A DNA stretch of 46,666 nt from Nanobdellati archaeon (GTDB lineage Archaea > B1Sed10-29 > WALL01). Where the stretch lies: positions 1-46,666 of the forward strand of contig WALL01000021.1 of assembly GCA_015522845.1 (NCBI GenBank), in the 5' to 3' direction. The translations under genes and the position numbers were made by a program. A model generated the notes under the pieces. That model searched no databases. It was not told the DNA's origin and worked only from the letters and a program-made list of their open reading frames with translations. Positions 34,805 through 44,606 of this stretch are shown piece after piece (the first letter of the stretch is position 1; the number at the start of each line of letters is the position of its first letter).

Positions 34805-36916
34805 ATGAGACGGCTATTGTTCCTGCTCCTGCTTTTTACCCTTGCACTTGGGCAAATAAGTGAGCCAAAGCTAGTCCAGCAGGTAAATGCCACGGTGCTT
34901 CAAAAGGGGTCAATCCAAGCTAGTGGGGGGGATATATACCTGCTTGGCTTAAACTTAACTGTGCCTCAGACAACCGGCTACCAGCACGCCAGCACAGAAA
35001 GCACTACTGTCACGGACAGCGAGGGGAATGAGCTGGCCCACCTGTCTGCTTCTGCCCCTGGGCAGTCATACTCATATGCTATCCGTTCGAACGTTACAAC
35101 CAATGAGCGGATAACGGCGTCGCTTCCAGAGTCATACTCAATCCCGCAGGAGCTTATGAGGTACACGCTGCCTTCTGCAAAGGTCCAAAGCAACAGCCCA
35201 GAAATCCGCCAGTTTGCGAAGTGGATTACAGCAAATTCTACAACCGACTTTGAAAGGGTATGCCGCCTTGCTGGCTGGGTACATAATCATGTAAAATACA
35301 ATTTAGGGCTGGTAGGGCAGCGGGAAGATGCGCTTTGGGTGCTTAACAACGGGGAAGGGGTCTGTGTGGAATATGCGACCTTGTTTGCGGCCTTCGCCCG
35401 CTCGCTTGGCTATCCAACACGCTTTGTCCTCGGCCAGGCCTATGGCGACTATGGCTGGCTAGGGCATGCCTGGAATGAGGTATACATTGGGAAGTGGGTT
35501 CCGGTTGATGCAACTTGGCTGGAGGTGGGGCACTTAGATGCTACCCATATTGAGTTTTCAAAAGGTGCTGAGCCAAATTCAAGCAATACTGTTGTTGCTA
35601 AGGTAAGCAGTGCTGCATCAATACACTGGCAAAAGCCGGAGTTTGCAGGTGAGAGCAGCAGTGGGGTACAGGTAAAAGTAGCATCTGCCAGGAGTGCGTC
35701 ACCCCCGGATAGCTATTCCCTTTCAATAGCATCGCCCATCCTTGGGTTTGGGGACCAGACATTAGTTACTTTTTCAATGCGCGGAAGCGATTATCGCCTC
35801 ATTGACTTGCGGCTTGTTCCCTGCTTGTCTGATACCCCCATTATAAGCGTATCAAGCCCAATCCGCTCAGTAGTTCTTGAGCCAGGGAAGGAGGCGCATG
35901 TTAGCTGGATTGTTTCAACATCAAATAAGCTTAATCCATCTATTGTATACACCTGCCCCCTTACATTGAATTCACGCTATCTTAAAGAGAAAAGCATCCC
36001 AGTTACCGTAAGCAAGGCAGCTTCCAGAAGCGGCTTTACAGCGTTCTTATCTGATACATCGGTGGCACTTGGGGGGATGTTATCTGTTTATGTGCGGGCC
36101 ACACCTGGAGAGCGTATCACCGTTTATAGCGATGGGCACTTAGAGACACGCATGGCAACTGCTGGCACGACAAAGTTTGGCTTTGTGCCAGCCCATGCTG
36201 GTGCCCATACTGTGTATGTGGCTTCTGAGACAGGGGGGGTGGCAACACTTGCCTTCACAGTAAGGAGTTCCCCAGGCATCTACATAAAGCATATAAGCTT
36301 GCCAAAGCAGGCGTTTGTTGGTGAGCCAGCCAGCTTTGATGTTACCATTGAGGGCCCGAAGGCTGCACATACCCTCTCTGTAAGTGCTGCTACAAATGGC
36401 AGCGAATACCATAGCCGCCTAGTGGTATCCGGTGAAACACAGCTTAACTTTACACTCCTCCCGCATGAGCCGGGCGAGCAGGCACTTACAGTATCAATAG
36501 ATGGCGATAGTGCCCATAACACCAAGAGTGTTCCATTTTTTGCTTATGAAGCCCCGTCCCTGTCGGTCGGCAAGCCTATCTTTAGTGAGTACAATGGGAA
36601 AGTAGTGGTGTCGGCCCCAATTACCAAATCCAATTCAGTCACTAATGTGCTGGTGTCGCTTGGCAGCCAAAGCCAGACCTTAAACGGGAGCAAGGCTAGC
36701 TTCCTTGTTAAGCAAGGGAGTTACAAGCTTTCTGTTAGGTGGTACGATATAAGTGGTGCAGAGCACATAACTACAACCACAATAAACGCCGTTAAGCCAT
36801 ACAAGGGGGCGGACATAGCAGGGAGCTATCCCTTCTTGTTTGCAACAATGGTTGCATTTGCCTTATTCCTAGGGTTTTATGCATTCTCTAAAATAATAAG
36901 AAAAATAAGGGGCTAG
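34805..36916 (+). CDS. Secreted membrane-anchored transglutaminase-like protein
   Basis: Signal peptide; LNNGEGVCVEYATLFAAFARSLGYPTRFVLGQAYGDYGWLGHAWNEVYIGKWVPVDATW (Cys-His-Asp triad); Ig-like region; C-terminal TM. Confidence 0.85.
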   Translation: MRRLLFLLLLFTLALGQISEPKLVQQVNATVLQKGSIQASGGDIYLLGLNLTVPQTTGYQHASTESTTVTDSEGNELAHLSASAPGQSYSYAIRSNVTTNERITASLPESYSIPQELMRYTLPSAKVQSNSPEIRQFAKWITANSTTDFERVCRLAGWVHNHVKYNLGLVGQREDALWVLNNGEGVCVEYATLFAAFARSLGYPTRFVLGQAYGDYGWLGHAWNEVYIGKWVPVDATWLEVGHLDATHIEFSKGAEPNSSNTVVAKVSSAASIHWQKPEFAGESSSGVQVKVASARSASPPDSYSLSIASPILGFGDQTLVTFSMRGSDYRLIDLRLVPCLSDTPIISVSSPIRSVVLEPGKEAHVSWIVSTSNKLNPSIVYTCPLTLNSRYLKEKSIPVTVSKAASRSGFTAFLSDTSVALGGMLSVYVRATPGERITVYSDGHLETRMATAGTTKFGFVPAHAGAHTVYVASETGGVATLAFTVRSSPGIYIKHISLPKQAFVGEPASFDVTIEGPKAAHTLSVSAATNGSEYHSRLVVSGETQLNFTLLPHEPGEQALTVSIDGDSAHNTKSVPFFAYEAPSLSVGKPIFSEYNGKVVVSAPITKSNSVTNVLVSLGSQSQTLNGSKASFLVKQGSYKLSVRWYDISGAEHITTTTINAVKPYKGADIAGSYPFLFATMVAFALFLGFYAFSKIIRKIRG

Positions 36917-37299
36917 CCTTTCAGCAGCTCTGCCCCTTGCTTTGGGTTGTCGAGGGAAAACACGAGGCTTATCCTGTCTTTGCCCTTGCCAGCCAAATAA
37001 AGCGATTCAATGTTTACACCAGCGGAACCGAGCCGCTTCGCTACATCTGTTAATGCATTTGGCTTGTTAGGGAGTGACTTGACAACAACTTCATTTTTGG
37101 CATATACAATGTCGTTGCTATCGAGCACATCTTCCATCTCCTTTTCCCTATCAACAACCATCCGCACGAATACTTGCTTTCCCGTGCGCTCTGTGGCTAT
37201 TGCATTTAGGTTAATGCCGTTCTGCCCGATAAGCTCGCATATCCTTGCAAGCTCGCCTGGGTTGTTATCAAGCTCAATGACAAACTCGTTTGTCCTCAT
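36913..37299 (-). CDS. Tandem ACT-domain protein
   Basis: LDNNPGELARICELIGQNGINLNAIATE ... PNKPNALTDVAKRLGSAGVNIESLYLAGK. Confidence 0.8.
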   Translation of the reverse strand: MRTNEFVIELDNNPGELARICELIGQNGINLNAIATERTGKQVFVRMVVDREKEMEDVLDSNDIVYAKNEVVVKSLPNKPNALTDVAKRLGSAGVNIESLYLAGKGKDRISLVFSLDNPKQGAELLKG

Positions 37300-37346
37300 T
37301 TTAACACCTCAACCATATTGCTCATCCCAGCTATAAATCACTTTTG

Positions 37347-38558
37347 TCATAGCCCTTTGGCTATTGCATCAGCGATTTTAGCCACCTCCTCATCGCTAAG
37401 CCTGCCAAATTCCCCTTTTTTAACCTTCCCCATCACTTGGGAAATAACGTGCTTTGCTGTCTCCTTTTGTATTCTCTCCAGCATTTTTGGGTGGATGCTT
37501 TTGCCGATGCGCTCCTGAAGTGCGGCTACCACCTGCCTTGTGGCTATATGCGTCATTGCTAGCGAATGTGCGCGCCTCTCAAGCCTTTCCTTTTCTGCTG
37601 GCGTGAAAATGATTTTTTTCACACCCGTTCCATGCATCTCCTCAAGCTCCAGCTTCCTACTCTTGTTCCACACCTTGCCTATTTCCCCGATAGCGTGCCC
37701 GTCGAGGCCATATTGCTCAAGAACGCGGTTTTTTATTTTCTTTGCAGCTACAAGATACTGCTTTGGTGTCATGGCTTCTGCTTTGCTGTAATCCCCTGCC
37801 AGCCCCCGCGCCTTATCGGCTATTTCCCTGCTCCTCTTAATGAGCCCCTCCTCGCCAAGGCTGCTGAGCCCTTCTTCCTCTATCCATTCTGCAAGTGCAC
37901 GGCCGAATGCATTTCTTTGGGGTTCCCCCATTGCTTCTGCCAGCATTCCAACTTCCGCGCCAATCGGTTCCAGCCAGCCTGAGAACACAATCCCATTATC
38001 ATGCACCTTTATGGCAGTTGGCTCGCTGCCTATTCCCTTGGCTTCCCTGTCCAGCTGGGATATGTCTGTGTAGTATTCCCACTTGTCCTTGGGCACATGC
38101 AGCAGCTTGAGCAGGTGCTCCCTTATCTGTGTTTGGTGGCCCTCTTCGAGCATTGAAAAAAGCTTTGCAGGCGACAGCTTCTTTAGCGCCCTTTCGGGCA
38201 GCGAAACGCCCCTCTCTTCCAGCCTGGAAATGAGCTTGTCCCTTAGCTTTCCAGGCCGTGCAATCTCCCTTTCCTCCCTGATTCTTGCCAGCTCTTCTGC
38301 AATCGCATTGTGGTGCCGTGTGGGGGCTGCCTTTTTAAGCCAGTTTGGCAGTTCTACCCCCTTTTTGCTTTCTTGGTGCCACTCCTCTGGGGCCTTAAAC
38401 CCAGGAATCTCCTTCTCCATTATGCGCAGCAGCTGGCCAGCCGTTCTTGGCCTTCTTTTCCTTATGATTCCTGATATTGCTTGTGCATGCTCAGGAAATC
38501 TCTTTTTTATCTCATCAAGTGACTCATGTAGCAGGCTCTCAGGGTGGAATTCTGGCAT
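37347..38558 (-). CDS. Large helical hypothetical protein (403 aa)
   Basis: Intact charged, helix-rich ORF with no recognised family motif. Confidence 0.6.
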   Translation of the reverse strand: MPEFHPESLLHESLDEIKKRFPEHAQAISGIIRKRRPRTAGQLLRIMEKEIPGFKAPEEWHQESKKGVELPNWLKKAAPTRHHNAIAEELARIREEREIARPGKLRDKLISRLEERGVSLPERALKKLSPAKLFSMLEEGHQTQIREHLLKLLHVPKDKWEYYTDISQLDREAKGIGSEPTAIKVHDNGIVFSGWLEPIGAEVGMLAEAMGEPQRNAFGRALAEWIEEEGLSSLGEEGLIKRSREIADKARGLAGDYSKAEAMTPKQYLVAAKKIKNRVLEQYGLDGHAIGEIGKVWNKSRKLELEEMHGTGVKKIIFTPAEKERLERRAHSLAMTHIATRQVVAALQERIGKSIHPKMLERIQKETAKHVISQVMGKVKKGEFGRLSDEEVAKIADAIAKGL

Positions 38559-38599
38559 AGCTAATGCTATGCCTTTCTAAAAATAAAAAGGGGGAGGGG

Positions 38600-40360
38600 C
38601 TAGTCGTCAGCCATCGTTGAAAGGTCGCCAGTTGGGAGCCCAAGCTCCTTTGCCTTTAGGACGCGCCGCATTATCTTACCAGAGCGTGTCTTTGGCAGGT
38701 GGTCAACAACCTCTATCTCCCGCGGTGCCGCATGTGCTGCAAGGCCCTTCTTCACGAATTGCCTTATGTCCTCAAGCAGCTCAGGGGTGTTCTTATAGCC
38801 CGGCTTTAAGGTTATAAACGCCTTTATAATATTCCCCCTAATTGGGTCCGGCTTGCCTATGACGCCAGCCTCTGCAACGGCAGGGTGCTCAACGAGCTTT
38901 GACTCCACTTCAAAGGGGCCAACGCGCTCGCCACTGGTCTTAATTACATCATCTATCCTCCCTTGGAACCAGAAGTACCCTTCGTCATCCATGTATGCTG
39001 AGTCACCCGATACATACCATTTTGTCCCGTCGTCGCCCTTCACAAAATAGCTCTTATACTTCTCATCATTGCCCCATATCTTTCTCATCATTGAGGGCCA
39101 GCCGGACTTTATTGCCAGGTTGCCAATTGTATATGGCGGGACAACGTGCCCATTGTCATCAATGATTGCTGCGGTCACACCCGGCACAGGCTTCCCCATT
39201 GACCCCGGCTTAAGTGCCAGCGCAGGGTAGTTTGCAATAAGCTGCATGCCAGTTTCAGTCATCCACCAGTTCTCATATATTGGAAGGTGGAACACCTTCA
39301 GCCCCCACCTAATTACCTCTGGATTCAGCGGCTCACCAACTGAGTATATAAGCCTAAGCGAGCTTAGGTCATATTTCCTGACAAGATCGTCTCCCTTTGC
39401 CATCAGCAGCCTGAATGCTGTTGGTGCTGAGTACCAAACTGTTACTTTGTAGTCCTCTATTGTCTTATACCATTCCTCTGCGCTGAACCTGCCCCCCTTT
39501 ATTAGCGATGACACACCATGTAGCCACGGGCCGTAAATGCCATAGCTTGTCCCAGTCACCCAGCCAGGGTCGGCTGTGCACCAGTAAACATCCTCCTCGT
39601 GCAGGTCAAGCACCTTCTCAGCGGTGTGGTAGTGCCCAATCATTGCGTTTTGGACGTGGAGGACGCCTTTTGGCTTTCCTGTTGAGCCGCTGGTATAGTG
39701 CAATATTAGCCCATCCTCAAGCCCAAGCCACTCAATGTCAAATTTGTCACTTGCTTGGCTCATCTCGCGGTGGTAGCTTACCTCCCCACCTTTTATCATG
39801 CCCTCCTCCCCAACCATTATGACATTCTTAAGCGCTGGCAGCTCTTCCTGAGGAATGCGGCTTCGCATGGGCGGGGTGGTAATTATTGTGCTTGCCCCGG
39901 AATCCTTCATCCGGTCCCTCACTGCCTCCTCCATGAATGCCTCAAACAAGGGCATTGCAATTGCCCCAATCTTTGCAATGCCAATGAATGATATGTAAAG
40001 CTCCGGTGAGCGCGGCATAAACACAGCAACGCGGTCGCCCTTCTTCACACCAAGCTTCTTTAGGACGTTAGCAAACTTGTTGGAGAGCAGCTTCATTTCC
40101 TGAAACGTGTATTTTTCTTTCCTTTCCCCATTATCATAGTAAAGTGCAACCTTATTCCTCCTCCACCCTTCTGCATGGCGGTCTATTGCCTCATAGGCCA
40201 TGTTCACCTTCCCTGTTGTGTGCCAGGAGAAGTTCTCTTTCACATCATCCCACTTGAATTCCTGATAAGCCTTATCGTAGTCCTCCATGTTTGGCTTAAG
40301 CTTGTGCGCTTCTATGGGCGTATTTATAACTTCCTGTTCCATTAGCTTCTGGCCCTCCAT
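38600..40360 (-). CDS. acsA: AMP-forming acetyl-CoA synthetase / acyl-CoA ligase
   Basis: LHYTSGSTGKPKGVLHVQNA, ENWWMTETGMQLIANYP, YVSGDSAYMDDEGYFWFQGRIDDVIKTSGERVGPFEVES, KTRSGKIMRRVLKA. Confidence 0.92.
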   Translation of the reverse strand: MEGQKLMEQEVINTPIEAHKLKPNMEDYDKAYQEFKWDDVKENFSWHTTGKVNMAYEAIDRHAEGWRRNKVALYYDNGERKEKYTFQEMKLLSNKFANVLKKLGVKKGDRVAVFMPRSPELYISFIGIAKIGAIAMPLFEAFMEEAVRDRMKDSGASTIITTPPMRSRIPQEELPALKNVIMVGEEGMIKGGEVSYHREMSQASDKFDIEWLGLEDGLILHYTSGSTGKPKGVLHVQNAMIGHYHTAEKVLDLHEEDVYWCTADPGWVTGTSYGIYGPWLHGVSSLIKGGRFSAEEWYKTIEDYKVTVWYSAPTAFRLLMAKGDDLVRKYDLSSLRLIYSVGEPLNPEVIRWGLKVFHLPIYENWWMTETGMQLIANYPALALKPGSMGKPVPGVTAAIIDDNGHVVPPYTIGNLAIKSGWPSMMRKIWGNDEKYKSYFVKGDDGTKWYVSGDSAYMDDEGYFWFQGRIDDVIKTSGERVGPFEVESKLVEHPAVAEAGVIGKPDPIRGNIIKAFITLKPGYKNTPELLEDIRQFVKKGLAAHAAPREIEVVDHLPKTRSGKIMRRVLKAKELGLPTGDLSTMADD

Positions 40361-40454
40361 TTTCTCACCTTCTCAATTTAGCAATGATGCTTTAGCAGTA
40401 AAGAATACGCTTATTGTGCTTTTTTTTGTCTCTTTTAGTATATAAATACGTCGA

Positions 40455-40721
40455 TTATTTAATTATCTTATATATCTTTGACTGGTGGTAAATCCCAAAT
40501 ATTATGACAAGGTAAGCTATAATCTGTATCCCGATTATTGGGAAGTCACCAACCAGCTTTCCCACGCTAAGTATTGTAGCTAGGTGGACTACAGCAAAGA
40601 AAGCAAACGCATCTGCCAGGAACATAAATATCCTGTCACTAGTGGTTTTGTATTCCACATACGCCATTGCAGTGACTACAAGTGCTAGGAAAAAGCTGAC
40701 GACCATTAGCAGCAATCCCAT
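40455..40721 (-). CDS. Small membrane protein (88 aa)
   Basis: Three hydrophobic segments. Confidence 0.5.
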   Translation of the reverse strand: MGLLLMVVSFFLALVVTAMAYVEYKTTSDRIFMFLADAFAFFAVVHLATILSVGKLVGDFPIIGIQIIAYLVIIFGIYHQSKIYKIIK

Positions 40722-40743
40722 GCCTTCGCCTACTCCATTTTTG

Positions 40744-41625
40744 TTAATAAGCCTTTAGGTGTTCCAAAATTTGGCATGCCTTGCATATCTCTCCACTCGA
40801 CGGCTCGCCGCAAATCTTGCACCTGTTTGGTGTGCCTTTTGGCTTTTTTCCGCCATACTCATGCAAGTAAAAGGCGATTATATTGTCTTTCACATTTGGG
40901 TGCTTCTTTTCAAGCGTATCTAAAAAGTCCCTAAAGCTCTTGCGGTAAGCCCCCACTGAATAGGGGCACCTGCTGTAATTTACAGGAAAGCCCATTGCCT
41001 TTGAGTATGCTGTAGTCTCCCTTTCCTTCAGCAGGTAAAGCGGCTTCACGCGTGTGGCAAGCCCACTTCCCTTGCTCTTTGGCCCTCCACGCAAGGCTTG
41101 TGCGCTATCATTCCGGGATATGTTCATCAAAAATGCCTGGGCCTCATCATCCATGGTGTGCCCGGTTGCCACAGCATCAAAGCCTTTTGCTGCACGGCTT
41201 ATCAGCTGCCTCCTAAGGACCCCGCATACTGCGCATGCGCTCATTGGCGTATGCCTTTCTTTAAGCACGTCAAGCATCTCCTTAAGCGTATAGCCGTATT
41301 CCCCCTTAAATGAGGCCACCTTCAGCGGGATGCCATACTTGCTGCAGATGCTTTGCAGCGCACTCAAATTCTTGTCTGTATAGCCAGCAATCCCCGGCTC
41401 TACCATCACCGCCTCAACGCCATAGCCAAACTTATGGAGCATGTAAAGCAGCACAGTTGAGTCTTTTCCTCCCGATGCTGCAACCAGCACCTTATCGCCC
41501 TTTTTCAGCAGTGAGAACTTCCGGATTGTGTATCTCACTTTTTTTTCAAGGTATTCCATGAAGTGCTCCTTGCAAAACCCGCTTTCGTACACTTTCTTGC
41601 CGCACTTCCTGCACCTCATGTGCAT
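40744..41625 (-). CDS. TtuA/NcsA-family tRNA 2-thiolation PP-loop protein with terminal zinc fingers
   Basis: CRKCGKKVYESGFCKEHF, AASGGKDSTVLLYMLHKFG, CAVCGVLRRQL, CKICGEPSSGEICKACQI. Confidence 0.88.
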   Translation of the reverse strand: MHMRCRKCGKKVYESGFCKEHFMEYLEKKVRYTIRKFSLLKKGDKVLVAASGGKDSTVLLYMLHKFGYGVEAVMVEPGIAGYTDKNLSALQSICSKYGIPLKVASFKGEYGYTLKEMLDVLKERHTPMSACAVCGVLRRQLISRAAKGFDAVATGHTMDDEAQAFLMNISRNDSAQALRGGPKSKGSGLATRVKPLYLLKERETTAYSKAMGFPVNYSRCPYSVGAYRKSFRDFLDTLEKKHPNVKDNIIAFYLHEYGGKKPKGTPNRCKICGEPSSGEICKACQILEHLKAY

Positions 41626-41670
41626 ATTCTTCCCTCATTGTTTTTATTGGTTGTGTGCCTATTGCCTTGC

Positions 41671-41946
41671 ATGAAGCGTGTCCGCCTTGTCATATCCGGC
41701 CGTGTGCAGGGCGTCTTTTATCGTGCTGCCATCCGCAGTGTCGCTGCCAAATATCCTATTACTGGCTTTGTGCGCAACCTGCCTGACGGCACGGTAGAGG
41801 TAGTCGCCGAAGGCCCCGAGCCTGAGCTGCGCAGCTTTGCTGCTGAATGCAAGATTAATGATGGGGTCCGCAAGGCAGAAAAAGCGGATGCAACGTGGTT
41901 TGATGCCCCGTCGCGCGAGTTTAAATACTTCTCAATACGCTATTAG
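41671..41946 (+). CDS. acyP: Acylphosphatase
   Basis: RLVISGRVQGVFYRAAIRSVAAKYPITGFVRNLPDGTVEVVAEG. Confidence 0.93.
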   Translation: MKRVRLVISGRVQGVFYRAAIRSVAAKYPITGFVRNLPDGTVEVVAEGPEPELRSFAAECKINDGVRKAEKADATWFDAPSREFKYFSIRY

Positions 41947-41953
41947 TGGTAGG

Positions 41954-42721
41954 ATGAAATTGCCGTTTGGAATGCGCCCGTCCTCACTTGAGGAAAGAAA
42001 ACGATTTTACGAGTCATTTGACCTTAAGCGATCGCGCAACTGGGTAGGAAGGAAGCTTGTTTATGCGGCAATCATCGGGCGCCACTCCGGAGTTTATCCG
42101 CCGGAATACAAAGAAGACAAAAACGTCCCGCTTGTTATTGACAATTACACGTCCCTTAAGGAAGTCATGCGCTACATACTGCACTTCCTGCCAGAGGGCG
42201 TTTACTATGACCGCAATTACTACCACAACTTCTCACTCTGCCATTCGCATGACCTAAGGGATTGCTGGAATTGGGGCAACTTTGCAGGGCAGCAGCTGGC
42301 TTTTGACCTTGATCCAGAAAATGTAGACTGCCCAATCCATGGCCCCCTTAGCAGGCGCTTGCACAAGCAAGGGCTTTCGTTTTGCAAAACAGCTTTTGAG
42401 ATTGCCCGCCAAAACACGGTTTCCCTTTTTGATGAGCTATCCAGCCAATACAGCGATGTCCGTGCGGTTTTTTCTGGCCGTGGCTTTCACATCCATGTAT
42501 TTGATAGTGATGCAATCTCCCTAACCCGCCGTGAGCGTGCCAAGATTGCAGAGCAATACTCGCACTTTGGCATTGACAAATGGGTTACTGAAGGGGAGAT
42601 GCGGCTGATGCGCCTCCCTTACACACTCAATGGGATCTCTTCCCGCATAGTAACTCCCCTCAAGAAATCAGAAATAGCTTCGTTCGATCCGGCAATCCAG
42701 GCGCTTCCACCTTTCCTCTAG
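41954..42721 (+). CDS. priS: PriS-like DNA primase small subunit
   Basis: GQQLAFDLDPENVDC, RAVFSGRGFHIHVFD, MRLMRLPYTLNGISSRIVTPL. Confidence 0.8.
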   Translation: MKLPFGMRPSSLEERKRFYESFDLKRSRNWVGRKLVYAAIIGRHSGVYPPEYKEDKNVPLVIDNYTSLKEVMRYILHFLPEGVYYDRNYYHNFSLCHSHDLRDCWNWGNFAGQQLAFDLDPENVDCPIHGPLSRRLHKQGLSFCKTAFEIARQNTVSLFDELSSQYSDVRAVFSGRGFHIHVFDSDAISLTRRERAKIAEQYSHFGIDKWVTEGEMRLMRLPYTLNGISSRIVTPLKKSEIASFDPAIQALPPFL

Positions 42722-42846
42722 GCCTTCTTTTCCCCTTCTTTGTAGTAGTACTTCTTTTTTGCCTCTTCGGCCTTCTTTTCCCCTTCTTTGTAGTAATACG
42801 CCTTTTTCTCGCCTTCTTTGTAGTAATACTTCTTCTTTTCTCCCAT
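42718..42846 (-). CDS. Repetitive microprotein with three YYYKEGEKK units (42 aa; not in ORF track)
   Basis: MGEKKKYYYKEGEKKAYYYKEGEKKAEEAKKKYYYKEGEKKA*; stop overlaps the priS stop on the other strand. Confidence 0.65.
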   Translation of the reverse strand: MGEKKKYYYKEGEKKAYYYKEGEKKAEEAKKKYYYKEGEKKA

Positions 42847-42906
42847 GCTGTTCAATTTCTTTTTGACCTTAATAAGCTTTATCTATGTCCTCTGCATTAT
42901 TAAGCT

Positions 42907-43413
42907 GTGGAAAAATTGTTGCTTGTACTAGCCATCCTCTTGGCTGGCTGCACGCAATCCGAGGTGCATAACATGAATTTAACAAGCCCTGCATTTGAGG
43001 ACAAAGGGACGATCCCTATTAAGTATACCTGTGATGGTGAGGATATCTCCCCACCCCTTATGATTTCAGGCATTCCCAATGGGACAGATTCGCTTGCACT
43101 TATCCTTGACGACCCGGATGCGCCCATGGGCACCTGGGACCACTGGCTGCTTTGGGATTTTGACCCCGTTGACCGCATAGATGCCAATACAACTCCCCAA
43201 GGCGCAGTGTTGGGGATGAACAGCTTCAAGCGCCTTTCATATGGCGGGCCTTGCCCTCCAGACCGCGAGCACAGGTACTTTTTCCACCTCTATGCGCTTG
43301 ACATGAAGATCCAGCTTCCAGAGGGCTCATCCAAGGGGGCGCTCCTAAAGGCAATGCGCGGGCACATCCTTGCTGAGGCGGAGCTAATGGGCAGGTATGA
43401 CCGGAAGCGCTAA
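42907..43413 (+). CDS. PEBP/YbhB-family lipoprotein
   Basis: LLAGC lipobox; YTCDGEDISPPLMISGIPNGTDSLALILDDPDAPMGTWDHWLLWDF. Confidence 0.92.
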   Translation: MEKLLLVLAILLAGCTQSEVHNMNLTSPAFEDKGTIPIKYTCDGEDISPPLMISGIPNGTDSLALILDDPDAPMGTWDHWLLWDFDPVDRIDANTTPQGAVLGMNSFKRLSYGGPCPPDREHRYFFHLYALDMKIQLPEGSSKGALLKAMRGHILAEAELMGRYDRKR

Positions 43414-43562
43414 GCCCTTTTCTTCAGCCTTGCTAGCTCGTATTCTAAGTTGGACCTTTTCACCTTATCCATTATGGGCAGCTTAAGCTCGTTTTCTATC
43501 TCTGCAATCCTGTCCTTTATTCCCTTGGCCCGTGCATGGGCCTGCTTCTTGCTGATTGGCAT
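43410..43562 (-). CDS. Small coiled-coil-like protein (50 aa; not in ORF track)
   Basis: MPISKKQAHARAKGIKDRIAEIENELKLPIMDKVKRSNLEYELARLKKRA*. Confidence 0.55.
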   Translation of the reverse strand: MPISKKQAHARAKGIKDRIAEIENELKLPIMDKVKRSNLEYELARLKKRA

Positions 43563-43632
43563 GGGTTAGTAGTGGCTGCGGAACAATAAAAACCCCAGTT
43601 ATGCTTATAAGTGCCAATCCCATTTTACCATC

Positions 43633-43968
43633 ATGGCACTCAAAGCAATAAAATCGGTCGATGTGATGTCCGCTGCGAAGATGTACGCCGTGATGATGGG
43701 GGCGGTGGGATTCTTCTTAGGGGCATTCGTTGCGGTGATTTACGGCATTTTCCTTGGCGGAGTGGGCATGCTCGGGCTGATGGCTGGAGGCAATTTTGCA
43801 GGCATGAGCATAGTGGCAGTAATCGTAGGCATAATCATGCTGATTGTTCTTGTCGTCGTTGCCACCATAAGCCAAGCAATAATAGGCTTCATCAGCGGCG
43901 CAATCGGGGCATTCATCTACAACTTCTTCGCCAAGCGCGTTGGCGGAATTAAGATAGAGCTGGAATAA
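43633..43968 (+). CDS. Membrane protein (111 aa)
   Basis: Gly-rich hydrophobic segments, intact ORF. Confidence 0.6.
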   Translation: MALKAIKSVDVMSAAKMYAVMMGAVGFFLGAFVAVIYGIFLGGVGMLGLMAGGNFAGMSIVAVIVGIIMLIVLVVVATISQAIIGFISGAIGAFIYNFFAKRVGGIKIELE

Positions 43969-44055
43969 GCTGGGATGCCAAAGGGCGAACCCCCATCCCC
44001 AACAGCCGCTGAGCGGCTTATGGTGGTTCCGCCACTCACGCGTTAAAAGGACTGA

Positions 44056-44310
44056 TTAATACGCCTTGTCGTGATGGTCTATCGAGATTATTTTCACTAT
44101 GCCGTCTCTTATTGTATAAACCAACACAAAACTCCCGAAATGAACTCGCCTGTAACCAGCCAAGTCGTGTTTGAGCGGCTTGTATCTTTCCGGAGCCCCG
44201 ACAATTTCAATCAATTTTCTTTGTATTTGCTTGAAAAGAACGGAATCCTTTTTCTTCATCTTCTTCATTGATTTCTCAAACTGCTTGCTGAATTTAATCT
44301 TGTAATCCAT
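44056..44310 (-). CDS. RelE/ParE-family toxin
   Basis: KIKFSKQFEKSMKKMKKKD...PLKHDLAGYRRVHFGSFVLVYTIRDGIVKIISIDHHDKAY. Confidence 0.85.
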   Translation of the reverse strand: MDYKIKFSKQFEKSMKKMKKKDSVLFKQIQRKLIEIVGAPERYKPLKHDLAGYRRVHFGSFVLVYTIRDGIVKIISIDHHDKAY

Positions 44311-44540
44311 TAAAGCCCTTCCAAAAAGGCAATGGCCTCCTTCTTTCCCATGGCTTTCGCCTCCCTGTCCATTTCAGCCTCTATCTGCTCATACCTCGCA
44401 ATCCTCTTTGCCATCACTTTCTTCCGTATCTCGTCCAGTATGAATTCCTGTATGTTTTTGTAACCGTACTCTTCAGAATAGTCTTTAGATGCTTTGAACA
44501 GGTTCGCGGGCATCGTCACGCTTATTTGCTTCAAACTCAT
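44310..44540 (-). CDS. Antitoxin (ribbon-helix-helix-like)
   Basis: MSLKQISVTMPANLFKASKDYSEEYGYKNIQEFILDEIRKKV, immediately upstream of toxin. Confidence 0.75.
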   Translation of the reverse strand: MSLKQISVTMPANLFKASKDYSEEYGYKNIQEFILDEIRKKVMAKRIARYEQIEAEMDREAKAMGKKEAIAFLEGL

Positions 44541-44606
44541 TGAATTCACCAACGTATTTATGCGTACGTCTAAGTATTTAAAGTTATTTGCTTTTTACGT
44601 AGCGGC

